Of a stretch of 64,000 nucleotides of DNA, positions 20,580 to 34,073 are shown one piece after another. The notes beneath the pieces are model-generated. The model was not told where the DNA came from, did no database searches, and was given only the letters and a program-made list of their open reading frames with translations. The stretch lies in NCBI RefSeq assembly GCF_963678975.1, contig NC_089281.1:8643277-8707276 (forward strand), in the 5' to 3' direction. The translations under genes were made by a program, and so were the position numbers. Position 1 is the first letter of the stretch. Each line of letters starts with the position of its first letter. This stretch comes from Dysidea avara. Lineage: Eukaryota > Porifera > Demospongiae > Dictyoceratida > Dysideidae.

Positions 20580-21230
20580 CATGAGAGGTGGATGTTTTCT
20601 GAACGTTACAAGTACGACTGAAATACCGTCACCGTGACATGAGTTTACTACCACGACAATGATGAAGCTCATACAAAGAAGGTGTATGGAAAGCGGCTAT
20701 CCTTCCTGCATCACATGACACCCTCAAAGCTTGTGAGAAGGTAAGAATATTGTAACAATGTTGTGGACCTTAGTCTAACACCAACCAGAAGCTATATGTT
20801 ACGTATAAGACAGTATCATGTTGTGTGGGATGAAAGTGGCATTAATGAATTACTTGAGCTGGTTGGTTTGAAAAATAACAGAGCTCGCAATAAGAAAGCA
20901 GTCAAGCAATACTAGTCATTACCATGATTTATTCTACAGAACTTGAATGTTGTTATTTTAGAATATGCTATGATGTATCCTTCATTAGAAATGATAGAGG
21001 ATGCATTGCTAAGTGACTGCCAAAGACAAAGTCTAATTCACTAGTTGGTCGCTTAAAGTTCTATACTTCCTTTAACAAGCTGCTGAAACTTATCCCAGTA
21101 CTACCAATGTTTCAATTTCAGTATGGTCAGTCGTCTAGTCTTCTTATGTGGGTGCTGGTAGCTACTTGTGGATTACCAGAATGTAAATTGCAATGTTCAG
21201 AGAGTTTTAACAGCTTGTCAGTTTTCCATC
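20580..21230 (+). pseudogene. Coding-like remnant of unknown origin
   Basis: Several short frames without starts look protein-like, for example RQYHVVWDESGINELLEL at about 20810 and NSLVGRLKFYTSFNKLLKL at about 21035. Stops and frame changes separate them. They could be a decayed gene or transposon protein just upstream of striatin. I do not recognise the family. Confidence 0.25.
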
Positions 21231-21932
21231 ACTGATTCACTACATATATTTTGTGGTAATTAACCAACACTGTTCCACTTTTAAAAAGTACAGGACATAT
21301 TTTGTAGATGGGCACTAGCATTGCATCATGGCTGGTTCGTATGCTTGTTATGTAGCCTAGGTTTATTTCGTTACACACAAATCTGAATTTTTGATGCTCG
21401 ACTTTAACATGGTATATTGGAAATAAAACGTTCCCACTGTTGCATTTATATAGCTATAGCTATATCATGGGTAAGGAAGCGACAACTGTACTGCACCTGA
21501 AACAGTCAGACTTGGAGTGTTGTGGATGTATATTGCATGACATATGACATAAAATTTGTGGCTCTGTATTATGTGCATGCATGCACTTCATTCATGCAAG
21601 TTTCAAACTATTATGCTAGCTGCTTACGTATTAAATCAAACGGCGCCCGCTCTTTGTTAAAGCAATGGGGCGGGCGCTGCCTGCCTTGTGGTGAGTGGCA
21701 ACGCAAAACTTAATGTAAGCATCAATGCATAACCCGCTGTCATCTAGCTTGTCCTGTTGTTTTAACTGGAACTACGTTCTTGACGAAACATGATGAACTT
21801 CAGGCGCCTAATCGCTCGCGCCTAATGGATTTGACAGTATCCGTCAGTAAACGGAGATGTCAGTAAACTCTTGAATGTGACCTACATGATGGGCACTTGA
21901 ATGTATAGTTAAGGTTGTACCACTGTTAGATA

Positions 21933-24900
21933 ATGGATGAGCCTAATCCGATGAACGGTCGACCGCCAAACAACGTCCCTCAGGGACCGGATCAACCAGC
22001 GTACACAATACCAGGGATTTTAAATTTTATCAAGCATGAATGGACACGTTTCGAGAAGGAGCGCGCAAACTGGGACGCGGAAAAGACCGAGTTACAAGTA
22101 AGATTCTCGAACACATTTCATCACAAGTGATTATTGTAGTCTGCCAAGTCGTGGTGGTATTCTAATTAATACCACCCGAAGGCAATTTTTAGATAACAGC
22201 GCTTTCTCGTTACAGGCTAAGATAGCATTCTTAGAAGGCGAAAGAAGAGGACAAGAAAACCTTAAACGAGACTTGGTACGACGTATTAAAATGCTGGAGT
22301 ATGCGTTGAAACAAGAGAGGTGATTAATTGATAGCATTAATTAACCACACGCCATATGAATCTTACAGTATAGAAGCCAAACTGTTGTAGATTCTTGTAC
22401 TTGTCAGTAGATAAGCATAGCTATTGCATGAAACATACAAGTGGAGTGATTTCAGTTATGTTAGGAATGTTGATGTGTTACCACACTTGCAGAATAAAGC
22501 TTCACAAGCTACAATATGGCAAGGATCTTGTGTTCTCAGAGATGAAGCAGCCATCTTTTGAAGGCGATAGTATGGGTTGGTATCATGTTAGTGTTACAAG
22601 TTGGTACATGTGGTATAGTGGTTAAAACATTTTTATGTTCTATTTGTGTAGCTGCTATCGATCCATTAACTGAGAGCAATCGAAATGACAGCAGACAGCT
22701 ACTAAGAGAGTAAGTGAGAAACAATCTATTTTTGTTTAACCCTTTCTCTTAGTTGTCTTAGGGAGATTGGGTACACAGATGCTCTTCTAGATGCCCGAGC
22801 ATCACGTGTTCGCCATCTCAGAAATCTAACCGGTCATCAGGGTGAATCTGGTGATTCACCTGCTACTAAGAAGCTTTCAAGAAATGAAACATCCCCAAAG
22901 CCAGTAAGAATGACTTTCTTTCATGATCTTGATATTACAAGAATAGTATATGTTTCCTGGCTAGATGGGTAAAGTCCATGGGGGGTTGGGTTAGAGGGAC
23001 TGTTATGGGTATAAAAGGTGTGTATGTAGTTTTGTGTATGAATGTATAACATCTGTAAAGTATGTTTGAGGGTCTGTGTGTAGGCTTGTCTTGCTATCTA
23101 CCTATGTCCCTTTATGCATTGATGTCTGTGTATGCATATAAAGATGTGTGCAAATTTTTAACTGTCGGGCCTTACACCGCCAGGGTAACATTGTTTATAC
23201 TGCTCAACAAAAACAGCAACAGCAGCAGCAACAACAAATACAACAGTCCCCACAAGCCCCTCCACCACTTACCCCCCAGGAGACCATCACTGCAACAGAG
23301 GACGATACCGGCCAGCATGAAACGTTAGTGTCAGCCTCATAATTTGGTGATGGTAGATGTATCATTCTTTTTATTAGTGTGACAGTAACTGTAGCAGTGG
23401 CAGAGGCGACAGCAAAGCCAAGTGATCGACCTTCCTCCCCACCCCCACATCCCACTGCAGATGAGGAATCATTGATAGCAGAAGCTCAGGAGTCGTTAGA
23501 GAAAACTTTTGAGTTTCTAGAACACCAAGATGACAGTGATAGTGACAGTGGTGAGTTTACACTATGAGTGTGTAGTAGTGGTAATAATATGGGGATGTGT
23601 TGTTAGACCAAGTGTGCACCTTAAGGCCAGCCATTCACTTCTTTATCCCTTAAACCTGCAAAAAACATTTGGGGAATGTTTGTTTACACAATATGGGCAT
23701 GCATGGTGACATTAGGTGGGGTAACGTAATTCTTATAGTACCTACAACTACACATTGATCAAAAGTCTGTTCACTGGGCTACTTGGAGATGTTTAAATGA
23801 ACACTATAACTACAGCAGCTTGCTTTTTATGAAGCGATGAACAACAGCGACTCTTGTTTCCATGCAACGTCTTTAATTTCAATTGTAGGTTTCAGATATG
23901 GCCTTATAGAATTTTTATGGCAAAGTGAGTCAATTGCTTCACTTAGTTTTTCATCGCACAAATAGGAACTGTAATCGGAGCTTATGGAATTCTGTGCAAA
24001 GGATCACCATTTTTAAGTGTGCCATATGTGTAACACAGTCAATTTCAGTTGGTTGTCCATGTTGCTCGAAATGGTAAAATATCAAAATAGCCAATTGCCA
24101 TCTGCCCAGGGGTGGTGGCACTGATCTCATTGGCTACTTTCAAGTGTCTGACTTATAGTGCATTTGTTTCCATCAACCAACTCAAAATTGACTGTACACA
24201 TATGTGAGGCAATAGCATGTAAGTATTGCGTGTGTTGCTGCGTGCAAAGAGAACTGCTTATTAATATTGTTTATTATGACTGATAGTGAATAGAGACGTA
24301 TCTGATGCATTTGATCTTCCATTTAAAGCCCACTCCAACAGGTGAACCGTGACCCAGTGCATTGCAGGTTATTACTGATGATAAGGCTAGGGTGGTCCTC
24401 CTCCATGCACATACCACTGTTTGGCATGCATTATATTTGGCAAACATAGCTGTTTTTCTACATTCCATTCGTCATTGATCAATAAAGACTATTAATGTGG
24501 GCAAATGACTTGCTTTCTATGTCACAAGAAACCATAGCAAGTGAATTGGCAGAATTTTATTTTTGGCAGACACAACAAATTAAAGTCCTTGCCAATCATA
24601 CCATACATACAAGAAATATAATATTATATACAGTGTATTTGAGTGCACCAATTACTGATACATCTCAGAATTAAGGGTCCATGCTTGTGGGATCTTTACT
24701 ATAACATCCTTTGGCAATCACTTTAAATGGCTTTCTCTGTGATGCCGACTTGGGTGGCTATACCCACAGTTCTCCCATATAATTGATAGTAGTGCTGGGC
24801 AATATAATGAATTTATTTTGTATCATGATATATTTATTTATGTCGTGATATGATAGCTAGAAATTATTATCGTGATAGAACTCATGTGACCTACCCAATA

Positions 24901-27900
24901 CTATGTAAGCTAGTTTGTAAAATGGTGTTACCAAGCCTTGCTCTGCACTCTCATAGAGAGTGTAGTTATACCATTAGATATTCTGGTAACATGTACGTAT
25001 CCTTTCTACCATTTTGAAAGTAATACACGGATATGTTTACTATGGTCAATACAATGCAGTGGGCAGTAAGAACAGTAGTTCAAAGAAACAATGCAATTAC
25101 ACTTGTAATAGATAAAAATTACAAAGATATTGCAGATTCAACCTTAAGACTAAGTATTGTAACTTGTAAGCTATCAACTGTTTATGGGTATACTGTATAT
25201 TGTGATATATATTCACATCATGAATAAATTTTGCCATGACATATTACCCAGCACTAATTGGTACTTCATTATTTTTCGAATTTGGTAAGTATATAGTAGC
25301 CAAGTGACAACTAAGTGCTTGCCATGCTTTATGCTGTTTTCCCACTGAGCATTAACCCTCTAGGATGTCGTCTTGATATAATTGGTCAAGCCTGAATGTT
25401 GCACAATCGTAGTTTTAAGTTCTCACTTAGTGCAAGTATCTTTGAACAATTCTAATGGTTAGTTTTACAATCTTGTGGAAACTCAAACCTCAAACTCTAA
25501 GAACACAATACCATAATGTGGACAAAGATTTGTTCCCAACAAGTCTGACTCCATACACTTCTAGCTCTGAAAGACTAAAAAAATCAGGTGAAAATTCTGG
25601 GTCCTGATGTTTACATTGTGGAGAGATTCTACTGTTGATCATGCTTTTGAAAAAGTGGTTGTGTGTCCCCGTCACAGGTAGTAGTGCGGATGATGAATCA
25701 GATGAGGGTTCATCATCATCACGGCACAAGAAGCCAGATTTAATGGAGACAAACGTTCTGTCATCGGCAGAGTCTGGTGTGGTTCATGACTTGGACCACG
25801 AAACAGAAGATGCCATGTTGGAGTTTACATCAGGTATGTGCTGTTGTGTGTGCCAGCTCTCTGAAATATTCTGAGTATTGGGGAAGCACCAAGTTAAATG
25901 ACAACTAATATGTTATACTTCAAATATTAATCTTTTGTATTAGTTAATTAATATTTAACAATGTTAGCGGAGTAACTCTCATCATTGGTATATATATTTT
26001 TGTTAATAGTGTCAACTCATAATGAATCTGATGTCTTAGAAGCAGATGTGTCCTCAGAATCAGGACCAGATGCACCTCCATCGTATCACATTGCTGTGGC
26101 AAGTCAAGAAGGTGGGCATTATTTGGATATGTGAGTTTTATTTTGAGAGTGAAATTCCTGTAGCCAAGAACAAAGAACAAGAGTGGGGGAGGGGAGACTT
26201 TGTCAAGATGCAGGAGAAGTATGCCCAGCATGCCAGAAGAAAAAAGAAGATTTCTGCAAGTGAGTGTGCCATAATTTTAGTACTAGTAAGTGTACATACA
26301 GGTGTATAGTATACCATAGTTTCATTGAAAGGTAATAATGACTTACAAAACACAAATAGGTGTAGTTTTTATCTTGTTTGTGCTCTCATGGGTGACTAAC
26401 AATATCGACTTCATTTTCTGATAATTTCACACTGTGTTTAATTGTACAAGCTATTGCCCATTTATTGCCAGTGGTTAGTTCTGCTATTTGTTCTACATTG
26501 TTTCCTATCTGTAGTGACTAGCTACTGTAGAGTCATTCTTATAATGGAGCACTGAGACTAATATATGTAAGCTGCTTTGCTTGACTGGGACAAATGCAAT
26601 CCCCTGGGAAGAATAAATACACTATACGATGCCAGTAAACGTAGAACTCCTCATAAGAATTCATTCCATTGTGTATCTGCCTTATTTGAATCTGCCCACA
26701 CAAGTTCTAACAATTTTTAGCCAGTAACTATCAAATATAATAGTTACTCTTTTAAACTATATTTGGTTGTGACTGATATCAATATAGCACTCTTTTAGTT
26801 CAGATAAATGATATATGATGTATTTGACAGGGCCTGCTAGAACTGAGTTAGAGCGTCTGAAACAGTACAAGAATCAGGATGACGAGTTCTCTGGCTTCTC
26901 AAGTCCAAATGCTTCTCTCCTAGCGTCAAGGGCAAAGAACTCACCCGAAATGGAGCCATACTCTCGACCAAAGAGCCCAAAACAGGCAACAGGCCACCCT
27001 CAATATGAAAAGATAGAAGTATCATTGGGGCTGGGTGAACTAGATGGGCTAACAATATCAAATGAAGCAGAAGGTGGAGGAGTAGAAGTAAGTTGACACT
27101 AATTTATTGTAGTCACAGTTCTTGTGTGTTTATATAGCCACCGATTGATGAAGTACAGAAGACATGGTTCGGTCGATACTCAATGAGAAGGTAAGTTGAT
27201 ATGTTTACCTGTGTGTTCTAAGCGGTTTAATCAGTTGTTTTTTTGTGCTGAAATAAAGATTCTCGTAATTAGGATGACAGACATTTCTTAACTTCTCAAT
27301 TTGCAAACTTTTTCGTAGTCTTTGTACTGCCAAGCCATTATATGGTAGAAACAAAGAATGATACATTAACCATGTGATGCTTCTATTGTCTGTTGTGATT
27401 AGCTCTCAATAAGTCAGTAGCCAACTGTTGTGTTGAAGGCTTTAAATTTTTATATTAACATGAAGCTTTTATCTGCTCTATGGGTGGATCTGGTATTGTA
27501 CGTAAAGAAAGGCTTCATAATAGTTCATATATATTGTACTGGTGCACCCAAGCATATCATACATGTGTGCTGATTGATTGATACATGTCGTGTGTGTGTG
27601 TCTTGTGTTACAGTCACTTTGATGCAGTCACTTCAGTGGCCTTCCATCCTGTGGAGGCCATGTTGTTAACAGGATCAGAGGATAAAACATTGAAGTTGTG
27701 GAATTTACAGCGTAATGGGCAGGCGAGGAGGTTTGTTGAGCTTAGTAGGTTACTAGAATGTGTCGTTGACCTTTTTTTTCTTTTAGAACTGCCATGATAG
27801 ATGTTGAACCAATCCTTACATTACGAGGGCACAAGTAAGAGTTTGTTTGTTTGTGTGTGCATGCATGCGTTTGTGAGTTGTGATGTAATCAGCATGCATC

Positions 27901-30900
27901 GTTGCTTAGTAGTCTGTGACTTGTATGTGTAACTGTGATCCGTATACAGTGGAGCCAGAGGAGGGCGGAAGCCAGAATTGTACAAAAGTGTGGATGATGT
28001 TACAAAGTGTGGCATCATCATCTTGGTAGGGTATAGTATCCCTAGAATTTTATACAACTATTTTGCCTTGAAACTGATTAAGTGCTTTCACAAACAAAAG
28101 TACATTCAGAGATGTTGTGTCAGGCTTCAATAGTCGTAATACAAAACTGGGAACTCACTAGGGATCATTAGATATTTAGATTGTGCTTCATGTATCAAAG
28201 TATGCAACTAAGGCAATATATTTGAGTAGTGTCTAAAAAATGTTTTATCCTCCTTTGCAGTGTAACCATCCATCTATATGATGGAGATTTCGTGCACCGT
28301 ACTTACTTGTCCTTCTCAGGGAGCTTATTTTTGTACCAATAATCATAAGCTACTAGTGAAGCTATGCACCACGTATGAAGTGTACACCATATTGTACCAG
28401 GTGTGTCACTTAGATAGTAGCTACTGTATGCATAGAAATATTCGCTGTGTATAATTTTCGTGGTACCTCTTGTCCATGAAAATTAATCCACCCTAGAATG
28501 ATTACATACCTAGTTGAGCTGCTATTAATGCGCAATCAAATCCACTGCCATCGTCGAGGTCGTCACCCGTCATTGTCTAAATAATGCACTATCACTCCTT
28601 TTTAATGTACCACTGTGCAGTTCAGTGACGCGTGAGATAAAACCGCGTGATCACGAATTCACTATGAAGTCTTTATTATCGTATTTCAATTGTCAGAAAG
28701 AGGAGAAAACAGTGCCTAGTGAAGACGATGAAGGTACTTCTTACAAGGATAGCAAAGTGCCCTCAAGCAAAGTTGTGAACGAAGCTCACCACCTGGTTTG
28801 TTTGGGTGAAGAACATGGGAAGAGCAGAGGTGATTATGTGAAACTTTTGCCTACAGAAAAGGCAACCGTCATAAGAGCATACCACTCCTTGAACTTGGCT
28901 TGAACGAAATCTTTGGCTGGCTTGTTTATACTGACAGATCCAAAATGGTTGGAATCTGTCAGTACAATTGTTTGGAACTGTGTCAAAAAGAATGTTATTT
29001 TTCAAGGATTTCAGCAATGCACTGCCCTTTGAACCCATCAAGTAAGGCAAGTGCACAATGGGTCTCATCAAGCTCAAGTCTTTCCCTCTCTTTGTTAACA
29101 TATTTGTAAAGAGATACACCACTGTAGTGGTCTCATTGGCCCAATGGTTTTGCAGTGAGAGTCAGATTTGTAATCAACTTGATGATGACATAAAGGAAGA
29201 TGTTTACATGAGAATGACTACAATGAAACTGATTACAGCTTGATGGATGATAGATTTACATGGTTATGTTTCATCTTGACCCAGTAGTGTGGTAAATGGT
29301 TTCCAAGCTGCTGGCTTTTTTTCACAATTGTTCATTTGATTTGTAAAATCATTGTAAATTAAATCAGTCATCAAGTTACATGTCAATCATACTTCAGTTA
29401 TGGAAGCTACAGTCATGGAATACGCCTTTGTTCAAAGCATCTTTGTAAGTGAGGGTGCAATCTGTCTTGCTGAAACCTAAAACCAGATTCAATGCCAAAA
29501 GCTAATTTTGTAGCCAAAACAACAGTATATACTCTGTAGTCTGTGACACCCACTTTTCTTTGTACAGTAGCCATGTTGAAGTAGATACGTGACCTCCAAA
29601 ACCTTTTCAATCTTGCATTTGGTGATCTGTGTACAAAAAAATGCACACATTAATCTCTCCAGGTTGGTGCTCACTGTTCCCCAGTGACAACCTCAGCAAT
29701 GCGTGATCTGAATGTAATTGTTTGTCCAGAAGCCAATCAGAAGTGTATTTTTTAGTCCTTGATATGTAGGGAACTGATGCAGTATCGGCTTAGAATGTGC
29801 AGCATTCATGTGTGTATCTGTTAATAGTACGAATTCATAATTGATAAATAGGAAATAGAGAGATAATTATTAATGGTATAGTGGGCATGTGCATTATTTG
29901 AAGTAATCGTGGGTTGGTTTTGTTGTGTACCAAACTGTTCAAAGAGGTCAGAATGTCATAAGGATATATCATTTCATTATCTACCATCGTGTAACAAAAG
30001 GTTACTGAAGATTTGGATTCATAAGATCGGTACCTCTATAAAACACGGACTGTAATGAGGACTCGGATACAAATAACAATTCTTTGACTGGCTATGGAGG
30101 TGTTGCTATCTCCACAGATTTACCTAGCCTCGTACCTGGCGAATATTTAGATTTCCTTGCTGAAGAATGTGAGAAATTAAAGACAATTGGAAAAAAACTC
30201 AAGCCAAGTTAAAAGCCATTGAATTCCAAATTGATGCTTTAAGTCATGATGGCAAACAACTTCATTATTACACTGGCGTACAAGTTTTTCAAAGTATGCT
30301 TCGATTTTTTGGGGCCTACAGCTTACAATTTGAATTACTGGGATTCCAGTACAATTGCTGATGCAAGTGATAGTGAGAAGGGAACCTTAGAAAGCTGTCG
30401 CCAGAAAATGAGTTTTTAATTGTAATGATATGTCTTTGAGCTGGTCTCCTTGAAAGAAACCTTGCTTACAGATTTGGCGTGTCACAATCCACTGTGTCCC
30501 AGATATGGATAACATGGATCATATATCTTCAGTTCCAAACCATACCACTGTGGCCCACTAGAGCCATGATAGATGCTGATATGCTGGACTGTTTCAAGCA
30601 GATGTCCCCGGGCCATCTACAAGGGTAATTTTGGATGCGACTAAAATTCGTGTTGAAAAGCCTGGTTTACCACAGTTGTAGCAGGCAACATTTTCCAATT
30701 ACAAGAACACTAATACTTACAAAGTATTGGTAGGGATCTCTCCATATTTCAAAACTTTATACCAGATTGATCTCAGATAAGGAACTTACACGTTGCAGTG
30801 GTATTTTAGAAATGTTGGAAACAGGTGACTCAGTTTGATATCCAGGAAGACTTGGCATTGCTTGGAGGCGGACTGAATATACCACCATTCCTAAAAGGAA

Positions 30901-33900
30901 AGTCACAGCTTTCCGAGTCTGAGCTAGTGGTGACAAGGCGAATTGCATCCATCAGGATTCATGTGGAACGAGCAATGGAACGAATCAAGAACTTCCACAT
31001 ATTTGATTGAACCCTGCCTTGTCTTGATCCCAGAATAACACTATCAATGTCTACTGTGTAGCTAACCAGATATTTTATATTTAAAGTAATTTTCAGCCAC
31101 CATTATGTACTTAGTGTGATCATAATCCATAAACTGTATTCACAAAATATTGATACACTGTATAGTTATATACAAACATGTTACAGGTAGTAAGATAGCT
31201 TTAGCTGTGGAATTAGTATTTCATCCACCATGAAACTCTCAAAGTATTCCTTTACCTGTGCTAATCTTTTACCCACTCATTGTCTGGTGTTATTCTACAG
31301 CCTTTGGTGGTAAAAATACAAAAAATAAATCACACCAACTAAACGTGTCAGAATAGACATATGACTGCAGTCATACTTAATGGTGTGTGGACTTAAGTTG
31401 CATTTTATCATTTTCCATTGTACAGTAAATGATGGGTCATCACACGGTTGCTTGGGAGTTTGTGCTCTGTAAGGAAACTTAATTTCTAATATGCCATTTG
31501 GCTGCTCTGAAGAAGGATCATAAACTCGACTATCTGGAGATGCTCCTAAATATCCTTCATGTAGCAACTGGGTCACTTGTGGGAGGAGGCCAGGAATTGT
31601 ACATACCAGGTATTGGCTGGGTTCCACTTGGTTTGCTTAAAATCTCTCTCCTTGTGAGCTTTAGTTGGTCAACATTTATTGGCTTGTGGTGTGTTCCATG
31701 CTTGCTTTACATCTGTACAGGTCAAAAAATCTGGTAACTGTCCAAATAAACAAAAGTTAGCTACAGCATAGCACAAGGCTCATACATGTTTGCACAATGC
31801 ACGTGGTCCCCTTCCAGCTGGGCAACCACAAATAGCAGAATTAACCTTCCGAGACCCTCTGCAAAGTGTTCTGTACATCTTGTCTTTCTTCATCTTAGGA
31901 CGGCAATCAGCCTTGAGCCTTAACCCACCAGAACTCATCCTCATCTGTAACTGACGAAGCTTGCACATGGCCACATCGGAATAGACCTTCACCAGAGTTC
32001 ATAGATTTGAAGTCATTGGTAGCCTTACCATCGACAGCTGTCTGTTCGATGAAATAATTCAGAGTTGCTGATAGAAAAGTTGGGCACTTTAGTAGATGAA
32101 CGAAATGCAGTTTTGATGTTTTTCCAACCAGGAAACGCTGCAGTCAATGTTTCACTGCTTTGACTGTGGCCATCTGGATTTGTGGTGAGCCCATCCTTTC
32201 ACCCTAAATAAACACCCAACAACATGATAAGCTTTCCAAGACTATTTTCAATATACATAGTATTCATACAGCTTATTAACCATATGGCACACAAGCACTT
32301 TCTGTTACAGCTAGGTGAAGAAATACTTTACCAGAAAAATATAGTATGTGTGTATGCACAGATTGTATGTGTTGGTCACCATACCTCATCACTGAATCAG
32401 CCTTTTTACCCTTTATTGATGCTCTTCTGCACTGTAACCATCGCTTCAGTTTGGGAACTTTCAATGCTGCTACATCTTGGCCACCCAAGGAAGCACCTGG
32501 TATGTCTTCTTCATGTAAAAAGATGGCATTTTCTTTGTCTTCGATGTCTGAATCTATGGCAAAACATTCTAAATAACGCACATTCCCACTGTACCGTTAA
32601 TAACTCTCTATTTCCTATTTGAATTTGTGCTATTCCTGTCCCACTGAAAGGATCTCTCTGTCTGAAATTTTTAACATAATGTTTAAATATACGAACCCAT
32701 TCCAAGTTAGCATTTGAATCAACTTCTTTGTCATACGTGACTGTCTGCTATTTACTATCTACTACTGAGCTTGGTTCGCTTAGCAGGTTTCTTCTCCATG
32801 ATTACATCCTCATTCCTCACCTCATCCTTACCAACAACTTCCTTAGTTGACTCAACTTTAGATTTTGCAGCGGCACTTGCTGAATCATTGCTTTCTTTAC
32901 TTTTGTATTTAATTCTTCACCACAAGTGGCCTCCCACGTGTCCTTGTAGACATGATAACCCCTCACGATAGAGTTACAACAATATCATGCCATTTCCTTT
33001 GGTAGAAGAACCAGAGGAAATGTATGGAGTTAACTACCTAGACTCATAACAAAACTGCAGAACTATGTTTTCTTCATTACCATCTATTATTATTATTGTA
33101 ATAACCAGCGTCTTTTATCACCTGCTTTGGCAACTGGTGCTGGCTGGCGAATACGAGCTAGCCATGAAAATAAAAACCCACGAAATTCACTTCTGATAAA
33201 AACACGAAATGGTTGTACTGATCTTGGAGAAAATACATACATTTCTACAAGTGTTATTAACAAATGCTATCACCTTGAGTTAATAATCCCCCCCCAAGAA
33301 ATGAAAGGGTGCATAGTTAGGAATTGTCTGTGTCTTCTAATGGAGGTTCACTATACTATTCAAGGGTTGTTGATTTACAGGTGCACAATTGCTTAGGTAC
33401 ACCCTCTTTTCATCCTGCTTTTTTTCATATTCTATATACAATAAAGCCTCTGTGAGGAATGAGTGACTGTTTAATTACCCTGTGATCTGGACACAACTTT
33501 TGTGTGCTTTGTGTATTGGCTAATATTCAAATGGAAAACCATGAGGAAGCACACATTGGCTACATCGGCATTGTTTTTACATATTGGTATCATATTGGCA
33601 ACAAGGTGCAGATACAGTATCAGCTAAAAACCATGTCAGTGCATCTATAATAACAATGTGTATGGTCCTTCAGAGCCCTTGAAAGTCTTTCTGCCACCCC
33701 AAAACATTGCATCACTTTACTAAGAAGCAGGAACTACATACATTGTCTATATTTCTACCATTTTATGTGTTACTCTCCAATATTTGTCCATTGAATGGTT
33801 TACCATACCCAACAATGAAAGTTGAAGTTCTTTGCTACGTAAGTGTAGTATAGAGTTTGTAATCATTTAGTGTGAGGAGGAGCCATAGTTGAAAGTCACT

Positions 33901-34001
33901 GTTTTCAAGGCATCAAGTATCCCCCCCCCCCCCTTAAACAGATTTCTCACTTATTCTAATGTTGTTATTGTATGGGTTTGTACATATCACATCCATCCTT
34001 T

Positions 34002-34073
<72 letters not shown>

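Noticed and set aside
27950..28025. Possible extra striatin exon between exons 14 and 15 (AG before, GT after, open frame)
   Set aside because: 76 nt changes the phase, so exon 15 would be read out of frame; the protein without it matches the WD40 pattern exactly.
28625..28903. Complete small gene of 92 residues in striatin intron 14
   Set aside because: It lies upstream of a dead transposase in the same orientation and has no recognised domain; more likely a piece of that element, so not called as a gene.
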